From Psylliodes chrysocephalus (taxonomy: Eukaryota; Arthropoda; Insecta; Coleoptera; Chrysomelidae): 64,000 nucleotides of DNA. Under the pieces are notes generated by a model. That model did not search any database, was not told the DNA's origin, and worked only from the letters and a program-made list of their open reading frames with translations. The position numbers were made by a program, and so were the translations under genes. The stretch lies in the NCBI GenBank assembly GCA_927349885.1, contig OV651819.1:26788422-26852421 (forward strand). Reading direction: 5' to 3'. This document shows, in pieces, positions 19,979 through 34,300 of the stretch. Position 1 is the first letter of the stretch; the number at the start of each line of letters is the position of its first letter.

Positions 19979-22900
19979 AAGTAAGAAACCTTATAACAAT
20001 TCCTTTATCAGATTCAGTACTATTAAGAAGCGCCATATAAATGCAAGTAAAATTTAATATTACTTAAATAATAATCATGCATGACAAATTTAATTTCCTA
20101 GTTCTATTATTACTTGCTGGCGTGAAAGTAGACAGTCCCTATTAGGCATTCCAATGACAACCGACAGTTACAATTTGACAGTGATGTTATATAAATAGTT
20201 ATATAGATTGCTCAAACTGGGTAGCATTTGTGCGCTGATTCTGTTAATAGGCATCACAGTAGGGTTACAGTAGGCATTACTAATCTGTCAAGCTATTTTT
20301 TGGGATGTGCTAAACCGATTTTCAATGAGCAACACAAAACACAGCTCCACACACTACATGAGTACTTGCGAGACAAAATGGCCTCATGTAATGCGGCCGC
20401 TTTGAACAATCTCTATTTCATTCACACCCTGTCAAATTAAGGCGACACAAAACCGAGGGAGCGCTCGGCACTTTGCGGAGACGGTCGGTAGATAGATTTT
20501 GGCGGAAATTTTGAATGTTTGATATTTACGGATTTCACGTCAAATTTCAACGACCGTTTGGTTATATTACTTTGTTTATTTGCACTTATTTACGTGAAAA
20601 CAATTTCTTGATGTTGTGTAATTTCGATACTTTTCATTAAAAAAAGTTACCTATATTAACTGTGTACTATGTGCACTGAGAGGACCGACCATATACAAAC
20701 AATTTGTTGATAAACTGGTTTAAATGTTGGTTACAATAGTTGTAATTGATGGTACAGTTTGGCCAAAAAATATATGCTTTGAATCAGTTATCAAATTATA
20801 TTTCATTAAACAAAATCCTTTATTTACAGTTTTCATTAAATCTGCAATTTCGATTACAACCCATGAGAAGAAACTTATGGGTAAAAACTACTTTTTTCTA
20901 AACAAAAAAAAACAATTATCAGTATGTTCCATTTTCGATGTAATTGAGGGGTTTATTTAGAAAGTTCATGAAAAATAAAAGACACGCTATACATACATAG
21001 GCATATATTTCATTTAGATAAACCTAGAATAAATAAGTGATAGGTAAAAACATCTAATTAAAACCTAAACCATACTATAAATAAATATTTAAAATAAGTT
21101 TTTATTTAGTACAAAAGCAAGCCCTGTCACTATTATTGCCACACCATAGAAAAAAGACATCAAAAGTCTATTACAATTCCTTTTTTTAAGAAAAAATTTC
21201 GTGCTTTTCCGCTTTCCTTTTCTGTATCGCTGATCTATTACTTGTTACTAACATATTTGCCTGAACTCCTTATAAAAAAGTACCAACATAATTTTTAGCT
21301 GCATACATGGAAAAATGGTTCAATTACTTTATTATATGCCTCATCATTCAGGTATCTTAAAAAATGCAGTTTCAATTTGCACCTCTCACTTTGCTTCTCT
21401 AGCTATTGTAGTTGAACATTTATTTTCAGATTTCTTCTCTCCAATAAAGTTTTTAATTTCTTCATTATGTCCCCCTTTAATTATCTGGTAACTTTTCCTC
21501 AGATAGTAGTTTGGCAACATAACATACGAAATGTACGTGTTCACACACTGTAGTTTTTATAGCACGCTCTATATAGTTTCTTTTATAGCGATGAACACAT
21601 ACCTTACATATTCTTCAATATATTTGAATAGGTACTTTAGTAAATCTCACTTTCAGTAAGAGTTCGGTCTCAAGTATTCAAGATGACCAGAAATGCTTCA
21701 AAAATAGACTGTTATAGTTGCTTCTTTTCAACTTTTTAAAGTTATTGAAACATATATGAATAGATTCATCACTCAAACATAACGGATTTTCCATCCTACC
21801 AGTTATTCAAGACCTTTGAAAAATGTTGTTTTCAGTAATTCTTTAGCAATGTGAAACTGATATCTACTTTTTGTTATAAAATGCACTCATATAGTTGTTC
21901 ATTGGTACTAGTCTTTTTCCAATCATTGTAAATATTAATAAATTGTAGAACACGCTAGCAAAACCTCAGTCCAATATTTTTTCATATTTTCTAATAAATT
22001 AAATAAAAATACAGATATATAAGAAATATATCAAACTATTTATTGTTTTAAAAACTAGACAATGTTTTGTTTAAAAAGTATATTCTTTTCTTACAAATTA
22101 TTTATCTACTAATCTTCACAATTCCTATTAAAATTTGATCTATAATCCAAATCGCAAGTACTTGAATCACTGTTATCCAATTCGCTTTAGGGTTAATTAT
22201 GATAAAAATAATTTTTAATCTATCAAAAACTCCCTCTCTGCTAATATGTTTATTATAATATTGCTTGGAAAGGTCCCCAATAAGTTCAACGGGGTTGAAA
22301 AACACAATGGCAGGAAAGAAGATGTAATATTTTGTCTATATTGTTCTGCTGAATTATCTGCTATATATTTCTTTGGTGGTGTGTACCTAAAAAAAGAATA
22401 TTTATTTCTAGTTGCTATTTTGTATAACATGTGTCAATATCACTATATTATAAATTGTAATATCAAAACAACACATATCAAATATTTAATGGTAGGTACA
22501 CCGTTATAGCAAATCTTGTAATTGTAACTTTATTTTTAATTTTTTGATATTGTTTTAAAGTTTACTTCTGAAAAAAAAAACAAAAATGGAATTTTTGGTT
22601 TTCACTGTAGATCTTGAGAAAATGATAAACATGTAGATTTTTATTGATCACTCTAATCAAATTTTTCCAATTTTTCTTTGTATCATAGCTAGAATAAAGT
22701 ACCTACCATTAAATCTTCAATATGATGTCATTTCAGTATTACAGTTTAGAATATAGCTATTTTTGGCACATAAAAGAAACAAGTTTTTTACTCAATTTAC
22801 AGGATGACTGATACCTTTATTTACTTCAAATTTGCCATTGATTTTTAAAATATACATGTTTCATCAATGAAAGCGGCTTCTCAATCAATTTTTCTTTCAA

Positions 22901-23593
22901 AGGTTCCAAAGTTATACATTTTCCTGCAAAAAAGTATATGTATTTATATTACCATAGATAGGTACAAATGTAAACTTTTATAGGTAATATAAATAAATTA
23001 TGATTGGATAACTAGATTTGTCTCTAAATTTACTCGTTTCATACATGTTATAAATACTATTTCAGATTCCAGTTGTATCCAGTGTTATTGTATTAGTAAT
23101 CCCTTGTTTATATGAATGCTCTTTAATTAGTGATTTTAATCATTCATTATTCTAATACTACTAACAGTAGAATTAATTAGAATGCTGTAACACGCTAAAA
23201 CAGACAAGAAATCAATTTTATATTTCTATACATTAATACATTTCTATAATTTTTAACTTACTCCTCATACAACACTTACAGAGGCATAGAAGGTTGAACG
23301 TAATACCGCCGTCCTAACAAGAAAGGTCCTATCTGCAAAATTAGCAAGATTTTTCAATTTCTTTGCATTTTGTAGATTTCTTCATACCAAAACGGAATGT
23401 TCTGTTCAAAGGTACTAAAACGTTAGAGTTTCACAAAAGAGGTTTTTTGGCATTTTGTACCTCCGAGCTCGGAGTTTTGTATGTAGAAATAAAAGACAAA
23501 TAATCAACTTTTTTCACACTATTTGTTTTAAAAATCAAAATGTAAACCACATGTAAACATAACCATTGTTGTTCCTAGGTAGGTATTTTGGAA
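19979..23593. other. Unassigned sequence
   Basis: A GC-richer patch at 20220-20540 (with AGGGAGCGCTCGGCACTTTGC) could be regulatory or an old exon, but none of its frames is recognisable. The rest (20.6-23.6 kb) is AT-rich with short stop-broken frames and no element I can name. Confidence 0.3.
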
Positions 23594-23890
23594 CAGTGTT
23601 GCCACTTGCCAGTCTTGCCACACCAATTAATTTTTTCGTAATAGAATTTTGAACCAAAAGGTAATAAAATAGTAATAGAATAATATTTTGAAGTAACATA
23701 AATGTACCAGAACTAATAATAAATAAATTTAACAATAAAACTGTGTATTATCAAATATATCGGCTTTGTTAATAGAAATAATAAGTTTCGAAAAGTATAA
23801 TGAAGAAAAACCATGATTGTAAAAATAAACATTTATTTCAAACAAAAATAAGAAAGAAAGTATAATGTAAACACATATGTAAATAAATGT

Positions 23891-24110
23891 TTAAAATGTC
23901 AAATCTTCTGCACATTGTAAATTATCATTATCATTTTTATTTACATTATAATTTAACAAAGCATCATTCAGCTCAAAATTACAACGACAGTTATTTTCAT
24001 TCAATAACTGCTTAGTTAAAATTAATGAATTGCATCTTTCCACATTTAGACGATTTCTTAATTTGGTTTTAATATTATTTATTTATTAAATGAGAAGATA
24101 TTACGTGTAT
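23891..24110 (-). pseudogene. hAT transposase C-terminal (dimerisation) relic
   Basis: On the minus strand, a frame ending at TAA 23891-23893 reads NNIKTKLRNRLNVERCNSLI, matching the conserved C-terminal hAT dimerisation region (a Ser-Phe-Ser block, then K-x-x-LRNRL-x-x-E). The preceding RNIFSFNK block is separated by a stop and a small frame disruption. The catalytic RNase H-like core and BED finger are absent. It lies inside the inverted repeats of the hAT element and fits that element's transposase orientation. Confidence 0.65.
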
Positions 24111-24223
24111 AAATAGCTATAGTCGTACTTTAAATATAAAATGAGGGCTTCTACGTTATTAAATACAAGATATAAATTATGCTGAAATGCTGGAGGCCGA
24201 GTCAACAAAAAAATAATATATAA

Positions 24224-24492
24224 GGTTCTTTCGTTCGCTATTGGTGCAGTGTCCACCAGTGTAAATTACACCAGTTACACCACCTTATTTTCCTTAATTT
24301 ACTTCCTCCTTATTCCTTATACACATATCGAGTGTAAATCACTCCTGCTAAATAGCTGGTGGAGAAAATTCCCACCAGTGTACACCACATCGCCGACAGG
24401 AAGGTATAGTGAGTTTTACACCGGGCCAAACGAAAGGTTTAGTGTACGTTGGTGTAGTTCATTCCTACACCAGTTGGACGAACGAAAGAACC
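24224..24492. mobile_element. MITE with 14-bp TIR and TATAA target duplication
   Basis: Left GGTTCTTTCGTTCG and right CGAACGAAAGAACC are a perfect 14-bp inverted pair, flanked on both sides by TATAA. The interior is full of short CACCAG/GTGTA motifs in both orientations. It has no coding capacity. A 5-bp duplication does not point to one superfamily; if the true duplication is TA or TATA the family would differ. Confidence 0.7.
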
Positions 24493-24499
24493 TATAATT

Positions 24500-24823
24500 T
24501 CCGCGTTTAAAAATCCACATCGGATGCATTTTTTACATCTCGAGCGTTTTTTTATCCACATAGGACACATCTGTCCCATTACATTTGCCGCGTTTGAGAA
24601 TCCACATCGGATGCATCTGAGATGTAGTAAATCTGATCACGTGATTCAGTATACGTAAATGTAATGGGACAGATGTGTCCGATGTGGATAAAAAAACGCT
24701 CGAGATCTAAAAAATGCATCCGATGTGGATTCTCAAACGCAGCAATTTACGTATACGGAATCACGTGATCAAAGATTTTTTACATCTCAGATGCATCCGA
24801 TGTGGATTCTCAAACGCGGCAAA
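24500..24823. mobile_element. Nested inverted-repeat element
   Basis: From 24584 to 24823 the ends are TTTGCCGCGTTTGAGAATCC and its complement, about 40 bp inverted. Within and just upstream (24500-24583) is a second inverted pair: CTCGAGCG...ATCCACAT..GGACACATCTGTCCCATTACA on the left against its complement at 24658-24720. So two overlapping hairpins share the repeated word ATCCACATCGGATGCAT four times. Either one element inserted beside a partial copy, or the element rearranged. Confidence 0.7.
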
Positions 24824-25053
24824 TAAAGGATGCTTATTTTGGATTTGTTAAAACAAGAAAACAGACATAACAAATGTATAATTTCTAAATTTTTTTAAAT
24901 ATGGCCTCTGAAGCTTAGAAGGATCCACTCATAAAATTGTGATATTTTAAAAAGTAATAGATTTTTTGTTTTTTTCTTAAAAGTCGTAATAACGTACTAA
25001 TATACTTTTTTAGTAATAGATTTGTTACAATTGTAATAGCAACGGCAACACTG

Positions 25054-25380
25054 TTATGGAATTGTACAACTTTCAATGCAGGGTTGCCAACTTTTCAAAT
25101 TCCATTTACCGTACCGCGCAATTCAAATTACAGTACATGGCCTCTCAATACCGTACACTTTTATTTTGTAAAAAAACTATGTATAAATATCGTTTTCTTC
25201 AAGCTTCTAAGAAAAAGTCCTCATTAAGTGTTGTAACGTGGTCGTTGAAAGCAAATCTACCTATATATTGTTATGTGAATTCCAATAAATATTTTTCTTA
25301 TCGTGTCCTATTTATTTTTACTTTCCTACCTGTATACAGTTATAAAGAAAGTATAGGAATCATGATTTTTTTTCGACCTC
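25054..25380. other. Unassigned sequence between hAT element and satellite
   Basis: A plus-strand frame of 116 codons starts at 25056 but runs into the satellite and shows no recognisable motif; I treat it as chance. Confidence 0.3.
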
Positions 25381-28300
25381 TTATTAATTTTTGTAAAACT
25401 TCATAACTTTGATTCTATAAACTTTTGCATAGAGGTATTTATCGTTCATTCGTTTTCTTTTTCATAACGTTATTGAAAAATAAAATGTTGTTTTTTAAAT
25501 TAAAAAAAAAAAAATTTTTTGTCGGAAAATTATTCAAAGTGTCACTTCTATATTAAAATGGTAAATATTCGATATAGGAAAAAAATGTATTCTTTCTAAA
25601 AGTTGCCAGACGATCCAACCAATTGGAATCCACGATGAAAATTTCCAAAAATCTTTATTTTATTCAAATTGTGTGGAAAAATGTTGAATTTTATACTTAC
25701 CTTCTATTAATTTTTGTAAAACTTCATAACTTTGATTCTATAATTTTTTGCATAACAGTGTTTATCGTTAATTCGTTTTCTTTTTCATAACGTTATTGAA
25801 AAATAAAATGTTTTTTAAATTTTGAAAAAAAAAATTTTTTGTCGGAAAATTATTCAAAGTGTCACTTCTATATTAAAATGGTAAATATTCGATATAGGAA
25901 AAAAATGTATTCTTTCAAAAAGTTGCCAGACGATCCAAGCAATTGGAATCCACGATGAAAATTTCCAAAAATCTTTATTTTATTCAAATTGTGTGGAAAA
26001 ATGTTGAATTTTATACTTAACTTTTATTAATTTTTGTAAAACTTCATAACTTTGATTCTATAATTTTTTGCATAAAAGTATTTATCGTTAATTCGTTTTC
26101 TTTTTCATAACGTTATTGAAAAATAAAATGTTGTTTTTTAAATTTTGAAAAAAAAAATTTTTTTGTCAGAAAATTATTCAGTGTCACTTCTATATTAAAA
26201 TGGTAAATATTCGATATAGGAAAAAAATGTATTCTTTCAAAAAGTTGCCAGATGATCTAAGCAATTGGAATCCACGATGAAAATTTCCAAAAATCTTTAT
26301 TTTATACAAATTCTGTGGAAAAAATGTTGAATTTTTACTTCTTTCTATTAATTTTTGTAAAACTTCATAACTTTGATTCTATAATTTTTTGCATAAAAGT
26401 ATTTATCGTTAATTCGTTTTCTTTTTCATAACGTTATTGAAAAATAAAATGTTTTTTAAATTTTGAAAAAAAAATTTTTTTGTCGGAAAATTATTCAAAG
26501 TGTCACTTCTATATTAAAATGGTAAATATTCGATATAGGAAAAAAATGTATTCTTTCAAAAAGTTGCCAGACGATCCAAGCAATTGGAATCCACGATGAA
26601 AATTTCCAAAAATCTTTATTTTATTCAAATTGTGTGGAAAAATGTTGAATTTTATACTTACCTTTTATTAATTTTTGTAAAACTTCATAACTTTGATTCT
26701 ATAATTTTTTGCATAAAAGTATTTATCGTTAATTCGTTCATAACGTTATTGAAAAATAAAATGTTGTTTTTTAAATTTTGAAAAAAAAAATTTTTTGTCG
26801 GAAAATTATTCAGTGTCACTTCTATATTAAAATGGTAAATATTCGATATAGGAAAAAAATGTATTCTTTCAAAAAGTTGCCAGATGATCTAAGCAATTGG
26901 AATCCACGATGAAAATTTCCAAAAATCTTTATTTTATTCAAATTGTGTGGAAAAATGTTGAATTTTATACTTACCTTTTATTAATTTTTGTAAAACTTCA
27001 TAACTTTGATTCTATAATTTTTTGCATAAAAGTATTTATCGTTAATTCGTTTTCTTTTTCATAACGTTATTGAAAAATAAAATGTTTTTTAAATTTTGAA
27101 AAAAAAATTTTTTTGTCGGAAAATTATTCAAAGTGTCACTTCTATATTAAAATGGTAAATATTCGATATAGGAAAAAAATGTATTCTTTCAAAAAGTTGC
27201 CAGACGATTTAAGCAATTGGAATCCACGATGAAAATTTCCAAAAATCTTTATTTTATTCAAATTGTGTGGAAAAATGTTGAATTTTATACTTACCTTTTA
27301 TTAATTTTTGTAAAACTTCATAACTTTGATTCTATAATTTTTTGCATAAAAGTATTTATCGTTAATTCGTTTTCTTTTTCATAACGTTATTGAAAAATAA
27401 AATGTTGTTTTTTAAATTTTGAAAAAAAAAATTTTTTGTCGGAAAATTATTCAGTGTCACTTCTATATTAAAATGGTAAATATTCGATATAGGAAAAAAA
27501 TGTATTCTTTCAAAAAGTTGCCAGACGATCCAAGCAATTGGAATCCACGATGAAAATTTCCAAAAATCTTTATTTTATTCAAATTGTGTGGAAAAATGTT
27601 GAATTTTATACTTACCTTTTATTAATTTTTGTAAAACTTCATAACTTTGATTCTATAATTTTTTGCATAAAAGTATTTATCGTTAATTCGTTTTCTTTTT
27701 CATAACGTTATTGAAAAATAAAATGTTGTTTTTTAAATTTTGAAAAAAAAATTTTTTTGTCGGAAAATTATTCAGTGTCACTTCTATATTAAAATGGTAA
27801 ATATTCGATATAGGAAAAAAATGTATTCTTTCAAAAAGTTGCCAGACGATCCAAGCAATTGGAATCCACGATGAAAATTTCCAAAAATCTTTATTTTATT
27901 CAAATTGTGTGGAAAAATGTTGAATTTTATACTTACCTTTTATTAATTTTTGTAAAACTTCATAACTTTGATTCTATAATTTTTTGCATAAAAGTATTTA
28001 TCGTTAATTCGTTTTCTTTTTCATAACGTTATTGAAAAATAAAATGTTGTTTTTTAAATTTTGAAAAAAAAATTTTTTGTCGGAAAATTATTCAAAGTGT
28101 CACTTCTATATTAAAATGGTAAATATTCGATATAGGAAAAAAATGTATTCTTTCAAAAAGTTGCCAGACGATCCAAGCAATTGGAATCCACGATGAAAAT
28201 TTCCAAAAATCTTTATTTTATTCAAATTGTGTGGAAAAATGTTGAATTTTATACTTACCTTTTATTAATTTTTGTAAAACTTCATAACTTTGATTCTATA

Positions 28301-31300
28301 ATTTTTTGCATAAAAGTATTTATCGTTAATTCGTTTTCTTTTTCATAACGTTATTGAAAAATAAAATGTTGTTTTTTAAATTTTGAAAAAAAAAATTTTT
28401 TGTCGGAAAATTATTCAGTGTCACTTCTATATTAAAATGGTAAATATTCGATATAGGAAAAAAATGTATTCTTTCAAAAAGTTGCCAGATGATCTAAGCA
28501 ATTGGAATCCACGATGAAAATTTCCAAAAATCTTTATTTTATTCAAATTGTGTGGAAAAATGTTGAATTTTATACTTACCTTTTATTAATTTTTGTAAAA
28601 CTTCATAACTTTGATTCTATAATTTTTTGCATAAAAGTATTTATCGTTAATTCGTTTTCTTTTTCATAACGTTATTGAAAAATAAAATGTTGTTTTTTAA
28701 ATTTTGAAAAAAAAAATTTTTTGTCGGAAAATTATTCAGTGTCACTTCTATATTAAAATGGTAAATATTCGATATAGGAAAAAAATGTATTCTTTCAAAA
28801 AGTTGCCAGACGATCCAAGCAATTGGAATCCACGATGAAAATTTCCAAAAATCTTTATTTTATTCAAATTGTGTGGAAAAATGTTGAATTTTATACTTAC
28901 CTTTTATTAATTTTTGTAAAACTTCATAACTTTGATTCTATAATTTTTTGCATAAAAGTATTTATCGTTAATTCGTTTTCTTTTTCATAACGTTATTGAA
29001 AAATAAAATGTTGTTTTTTAAATTTTGAAAAAAAAAATTTTTTGTCGGAAAATTATTCAGTGTCACTTCTATATTAAAATGGTAAATATTCGATATAGGA
29101 AAAAAATGTATTCTTTCAAAAAGTTGCCAGATGATCTAAGCAATTGGAATCCACGATGAAAATTTCCAAAAATCTTTATTTTATTCAAATTGTGTGGAAA
29201 AATGTTGAATTTTATACTTACCTTTTATTAATTTTTGTAAAACTTCATAACTTTGATTCTATAATTTTTTGCATAAAAGTATTTATCGTTAATTCGTTTT
29301 CTTTTTCATAACGTTATTGAAAAATAAAATGTTTTTTTAAATTTTGAAAAAAAAATTTTTTTGTCGGAAAATTATTCAGTGTCACTTCTATATTAAAATG
29401 GTAAATATTCGATATAGGAAAAAAATGTATTCTTTCAAAAAGTTGCCAGACGATCCAAGCAATTGGAATCCACGATGAAAATTTCCAAAAATCTTTATTT
29501 TATTCAAATTGTGTGGAAAAATGTTGAATTTTATACTTACCTTTTATTAATTTTTGTAAAACTTCATAACTTTGATTCTATAATTTTTTGCATAAAAGTA
29601 TTTATCGTTAATTCGTTTTCTTTTTCATAACGTTATTGAAAAATAAAATGTTGTTTTTTAAATTTTGAAAAAAAAAATTTTTTGTCGGAAAATTATTCAG
29701 TGTCACTTCTATATTAAAATGGTAAATATTCGATATAGGAAAAAAATGTATTCTTTCAAAAAGTTGCCAGATGATCTAAGCAATTGGAATCCACGATGAA
29801 AATTTCCAAAAATCTTTATTTTATTCAAATTGTGTGGAAAAATGTTGAATTTTATACTTACCTTTTATTAATTTTTGTAAAACTTCATAACTTTGATTCT
29901 ATAATTTTTTGCATAAAAGTATTTATCGTTAATTCGTTTTCTTTTTCATAACGTTATTGAAAAATAAAATGTTGTTTTTTAAATTTTGAAAAAAAAAATT
30001 TTTTGTCGGAAAATTATTCAGTGTCACTTCTATATTAAAATGGTAAATATTCGATATAGGAAAAAAATGTATTCTTTCAAAAAGTTGCCAGATGATCTAA
30101 GCAATTGGAATCCACGATGAAAATTTCCAAAAATCTTTATTTTATTCAAATTGTGTGGAAAAATGTTGAATTTTATACTTACCTTTTATTAATTTTTGTA
30201 AAACTTCATAACTTTGATTCTATAATTTTTTGCATAAAAGTATTTATCGTTAATTCGTTTTCTTTTTCATAACGTTATTGAAAAATAAAATGTTGTTTTT
30301 TAAATTTTGAAAAAAAAATTTTTTTGTCGGAAAATTATTCAAAGTGTCACTTCTATATTAAAATGGTAAATATTCGATATAGGAAAAAAATGTATTCTTT
30401 CAAAAAGTTGCCAGACGATCCAAGCAATTGGAATCCACGATGAAAATTTCCAAAAATCTTTATTTTATTCAAATTGTGTGGAAAAATGTTGAATTTTATA
30501 CTTACCTTTTATTAATTTTTGTAAAACTTCATAACTTTGATTCTATAATTTTTTGCATAAAAGTATTTATCGTTAATTCGTTTTCTTTTTCATAACGTTA
30601 TTGAAAAATAAAATGTTGTTTTTTAAATTTTGAAAAAAAAAATTTTTTGTCGGAAAATTATTCAGTGTCACTTCTATATTAAAATGGTAAATATTCGATA
30701 TAGGAAAAAAATGTATTCTTTCAAAAAGTTGCCAGACGATCTAAGCAATTGGAATCCACGATGAAAATTTCCAAAAATCTTTATTTTATTCAAATTGTGT
30801 GGAAAAATGTTGAATTTTATACTTACCTTTTATTAATTTTTGTAAAACTTCATAACTTTGATTCTATAATTTTTTGCATAAAAGTATTTATCGTTAATTC
30901 GTTTTCTTTTTCATAACGTTATTGAAAAATAAAATGTTGTTTTTTAAATTTTGAAAAAAAAAATTTTTTGTCAGAAAATTATTCAGTGTCACTTCTATAT
31001 TAAAATGGTAAATATTCGATATAGGAAAAAAATGTATTCTTTCAAAAAGTTGCCAGATGATCTAAGCAATTGGAATCCACGATGAAAATTTCCAAAAATC
31101 TTTATTTTATTCAAATTGTGTGGAAAAATGTTGAATTTTATACTTACCTTTTATTAATTTTTGTAAAACTTCATAACTTTGATTCTATAATTTTTTGCAT
31201 AAAAGTATTTATCGTTAATTCGTTTTCTTTTTCATAACGTTATTGAAAAATAAAATGTTGTTTTTTAAATTTTGAAAAAAAAAATTTTTTGTCGGAAAAT

Positions 31301-34300
31301 TATTCAGTGTCACTTCTATATTAAAATGGTAAATATTCGATATAGGAAAAAAATGTATTCTTTCAAAAAGTTGCCAGACGATCCAAGCAATTGGAATCCA
31401 CGATGAAAATTTCCAAAAATCTTTATTTTATTCAAATTGTGTGGAAAAATGTTGAATTTTATACTTACCTTTTATTAATTTTTGTAAAACTTCATAACTT
31501 TGATTCTATAATTTTTTGCATAAAAGTATTTATCGTTAATTCGTTTTCTTTTTCATAACGTTATTGAAAAATAAAATGTTGTTTTTTAAATTTTGAAAAA
31601 AAAAATTTTTTGTCGGAAAATTATTCAAAGTGTCACTTCTATATTAAAATGGTAAATATTCGATATAGGAAAAAAATGTATTCTTTCAAAAAGTTGCCAG
31701 ACGATCTAAGCAATTGGAATCCACGATGAAAATTTCCAAAAATCTTTATTTTATTCAAATTGTGTGGAAAAATGTTGAATTTTATACTTACCTTTTATTA
31801 ATTTTTGTAAAACTTCATAACTTTGATTCTATAATTTTTTGCATAAAAGTATTTATCGTTAATTCGTTTTCTTTTTCATAACGTTATTGAAAAATAAAAT
31901 GTTGTTTTTTAAATTTTGAAAAAAAAAAATTTTTTGTCGGAAAATTATTCAGTGTCACTTCTATATTAAAATGGTAAATATTCGATATAGGAAAAAAATG
32001 TATTCTTTCAAAAAGTTGCCAGATGATCTAAGCAATTGGAATCCACGATGAAAATTTCCAAAAATCTTTATTTTATTCAAATTGTGTGGAAAAATGTTGA
32101 ATTTTATACTTACCTTTTATTAATTTTTGTAAAACTTCATAACTTTGATTCTATAATTTTTTGCATAAAAGTATTTATCGTTAATTCGTTTTCTTTTTCA
32201 TAACGTTATTGAAAAATAAAATGTTGTTTTTTAAATTTTGAAAAAAAAAATTTTTTGTCGGAAAATTATTCAGTGTCACTTCTATATTAAAATGGTAAAT
32301 ATTCGATATAGGAAAAAAATGTATTCTTTCAAAAAGTTGCCAGACGATCCAAGCAATTGGAATCCACGATGAAAATTTCCAAAAATCTTTATTTTATTCA
32401 AATTGTGTGGAAAAATGTTGAATTTTATACTTACCTTTTATTAATTTTTGTAAAACTTCATAACTTTGATTCTATAATTTTTTGCATAAAAGTATTTATC
32501 GTTAATTCGTTTTCTTTTTCATAACGTTATTGAAAAATAAAATGTTGTTTTTTAAATTTTGAAAAAAAAAATTTTTTGTCGGAAAATTATTCAGTGTCAC
32601 TTCTATATTAAAATGGTAAATATTCGATATAGGAAAAAAATGTATTCTTTCAAAAAGTTGCCAGATGATCTAAGCAATTGGAATCCACGATGAAAATTTC
32701 CAAAAATCTTTATTTTATTCAAATTGTGTGGAAAAATGTTGAATTTTATACTTACCTTTTATTAATTTTTGTAAAACTTCATAACTTTGATTCTATAATT
32801 TTTTGCATAAAAGTATTTATCGTTAATTCGTTTTCTTTTTCATAACGTTATTGAAAAATAAAATGTTGTTTTTTAAATTTTGAAAAAAAAAATTTTTTGT
32901 CGGAAAATTATTCAGTGTCACTTCTATATTAAAATGGTAAATATTCGATATAGGAAAAAAATGTATTCTTTCAAAAAGTTGCCAGACGATCCAAGCAATT
33001 GGAATCCACGATGAAAATTTCCAAAAATCTTTATTTTATTCAAATTGTGTGGAAAAATGTTGAATTTTATACTTACCTTTTATTAATTTTTGTAAAACTT
33101 CATAACTTTGATTCTATAATTTTTTGCATAAAAGTATTTATCGTTAATTCGTTTTCTTTTTCATAACGTTATTGAAAAATAAAATGTTGTTTTTTAAATT
33201 TTGAAAAAAAAAATTTTTTGTCGGAAAATTATTCAGTGTCACTTCTATATTAAAATGGTAAATATTCGATATAGGAAAAAAATGTATTCTTTCAAAAAGT
33301 TGCCAGATGATCTAAGCAATTGGAATCCACGATGAAAATTTCCAAAAATCTTTATTTTATTCAAATTGTGTGGAAAAATGTTGAATTTTATACTTACCTT
33401 TTATTAATTTTTGTAAAACTTCATAACTTTGATTCTATAATTTTTTGCATAAAAGTATTTATCGTTAATTCGTTTTCTTTTTCATAACGTTATTGAAAAA
33501 TAAAATGTTGTTTTTTAAATTTTGAAAAAAAAAATTTTTTGTCGGAAAATTATTCAGTGTCACTTCTATATTAAAATGGTAAATATTCGATATAGGAAAA
33601 AAATGTATTCTTTCAAAAAGTTGCCAGATGATCTAAGCAATTGGAATCCACGATGAAAATTTCCAAAAATCTTTATTTTATTCAAATTGTGTGGAAAAAT
33701 GTTGAATTTTATACTTACCTTTTATTAATTTTTGTAAAACTTCATAACTTTGATTCTATAATTTTTTGCATAAAAGTATTTATCGTTAATTCGTTTTCTT
33801 TTTCATAACGTTATTGAAAAATAAAATGTTGTTTTTTAAATTTTGAAAAAAAAAATTTTTTGTCGGAAAATTATTCAGTGTCACTTCTATATTAAAATGG
33901 TAAATATTCGATATAGGAAAAAAATGTATTCTTTCAAAAAGTTGCCAGACGATCCAAGCAATTGGAATCCACGATGAAAATTTCCAAAAATCTTTATTTT
34001 ATTCAAATTGTGTGGAAAAATGTTGAATTTTATACTTACCTTTTATTAATTTTTGTAAAACTTCATAACTTTGATTCTATAATTTTTTGCATAAAAGTAT
34101 TTATCGTTAATTCGTTTTCTTTTTCATAACGTTATTGAAAAATAAAATGTTGTTTTTTAAATTTTGAAAAAAAAAATTTTTTGTCGGAAAATTATTCAGT
34201 GTCACTTCTATATTAAAATGGTAAATATTCGATATAGGAAAAAAATGTATTCTTTCAAAAAGTTGCCAGACGATTTAAGCAATTGGAATCCACGATGAAA

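Larger units (their letters stand above)
23594..25053 (-). mobile_element. Defective hAT transposon (1460 bp)
   Basis: Left end CAGTGTTGCCACTTGCC and right end complement CAGTGTTGCCGTTGC form terminal inverted repeats of the form typical of hAT elements. They are flanked by TTTTGGAA on the left and TTATGGAA on the right, an 8-bp target duplication with one mismatch, the length hAT enzymes make. Inside are a transposase C-terminal relic (23891-24110) and two smaller inverted-repeat elements (24224-24492, 24584-24823). It is too short and broken to be autonomous. Confidence 0.8.

Noticed and set aside
26584..26781. ORF of 65 codons (and the reverse one at 35419-35616) in the satellite
   Set aside because: They occur by chance in particular monomer variants, are not kept across monomers, and have no start or splice context.
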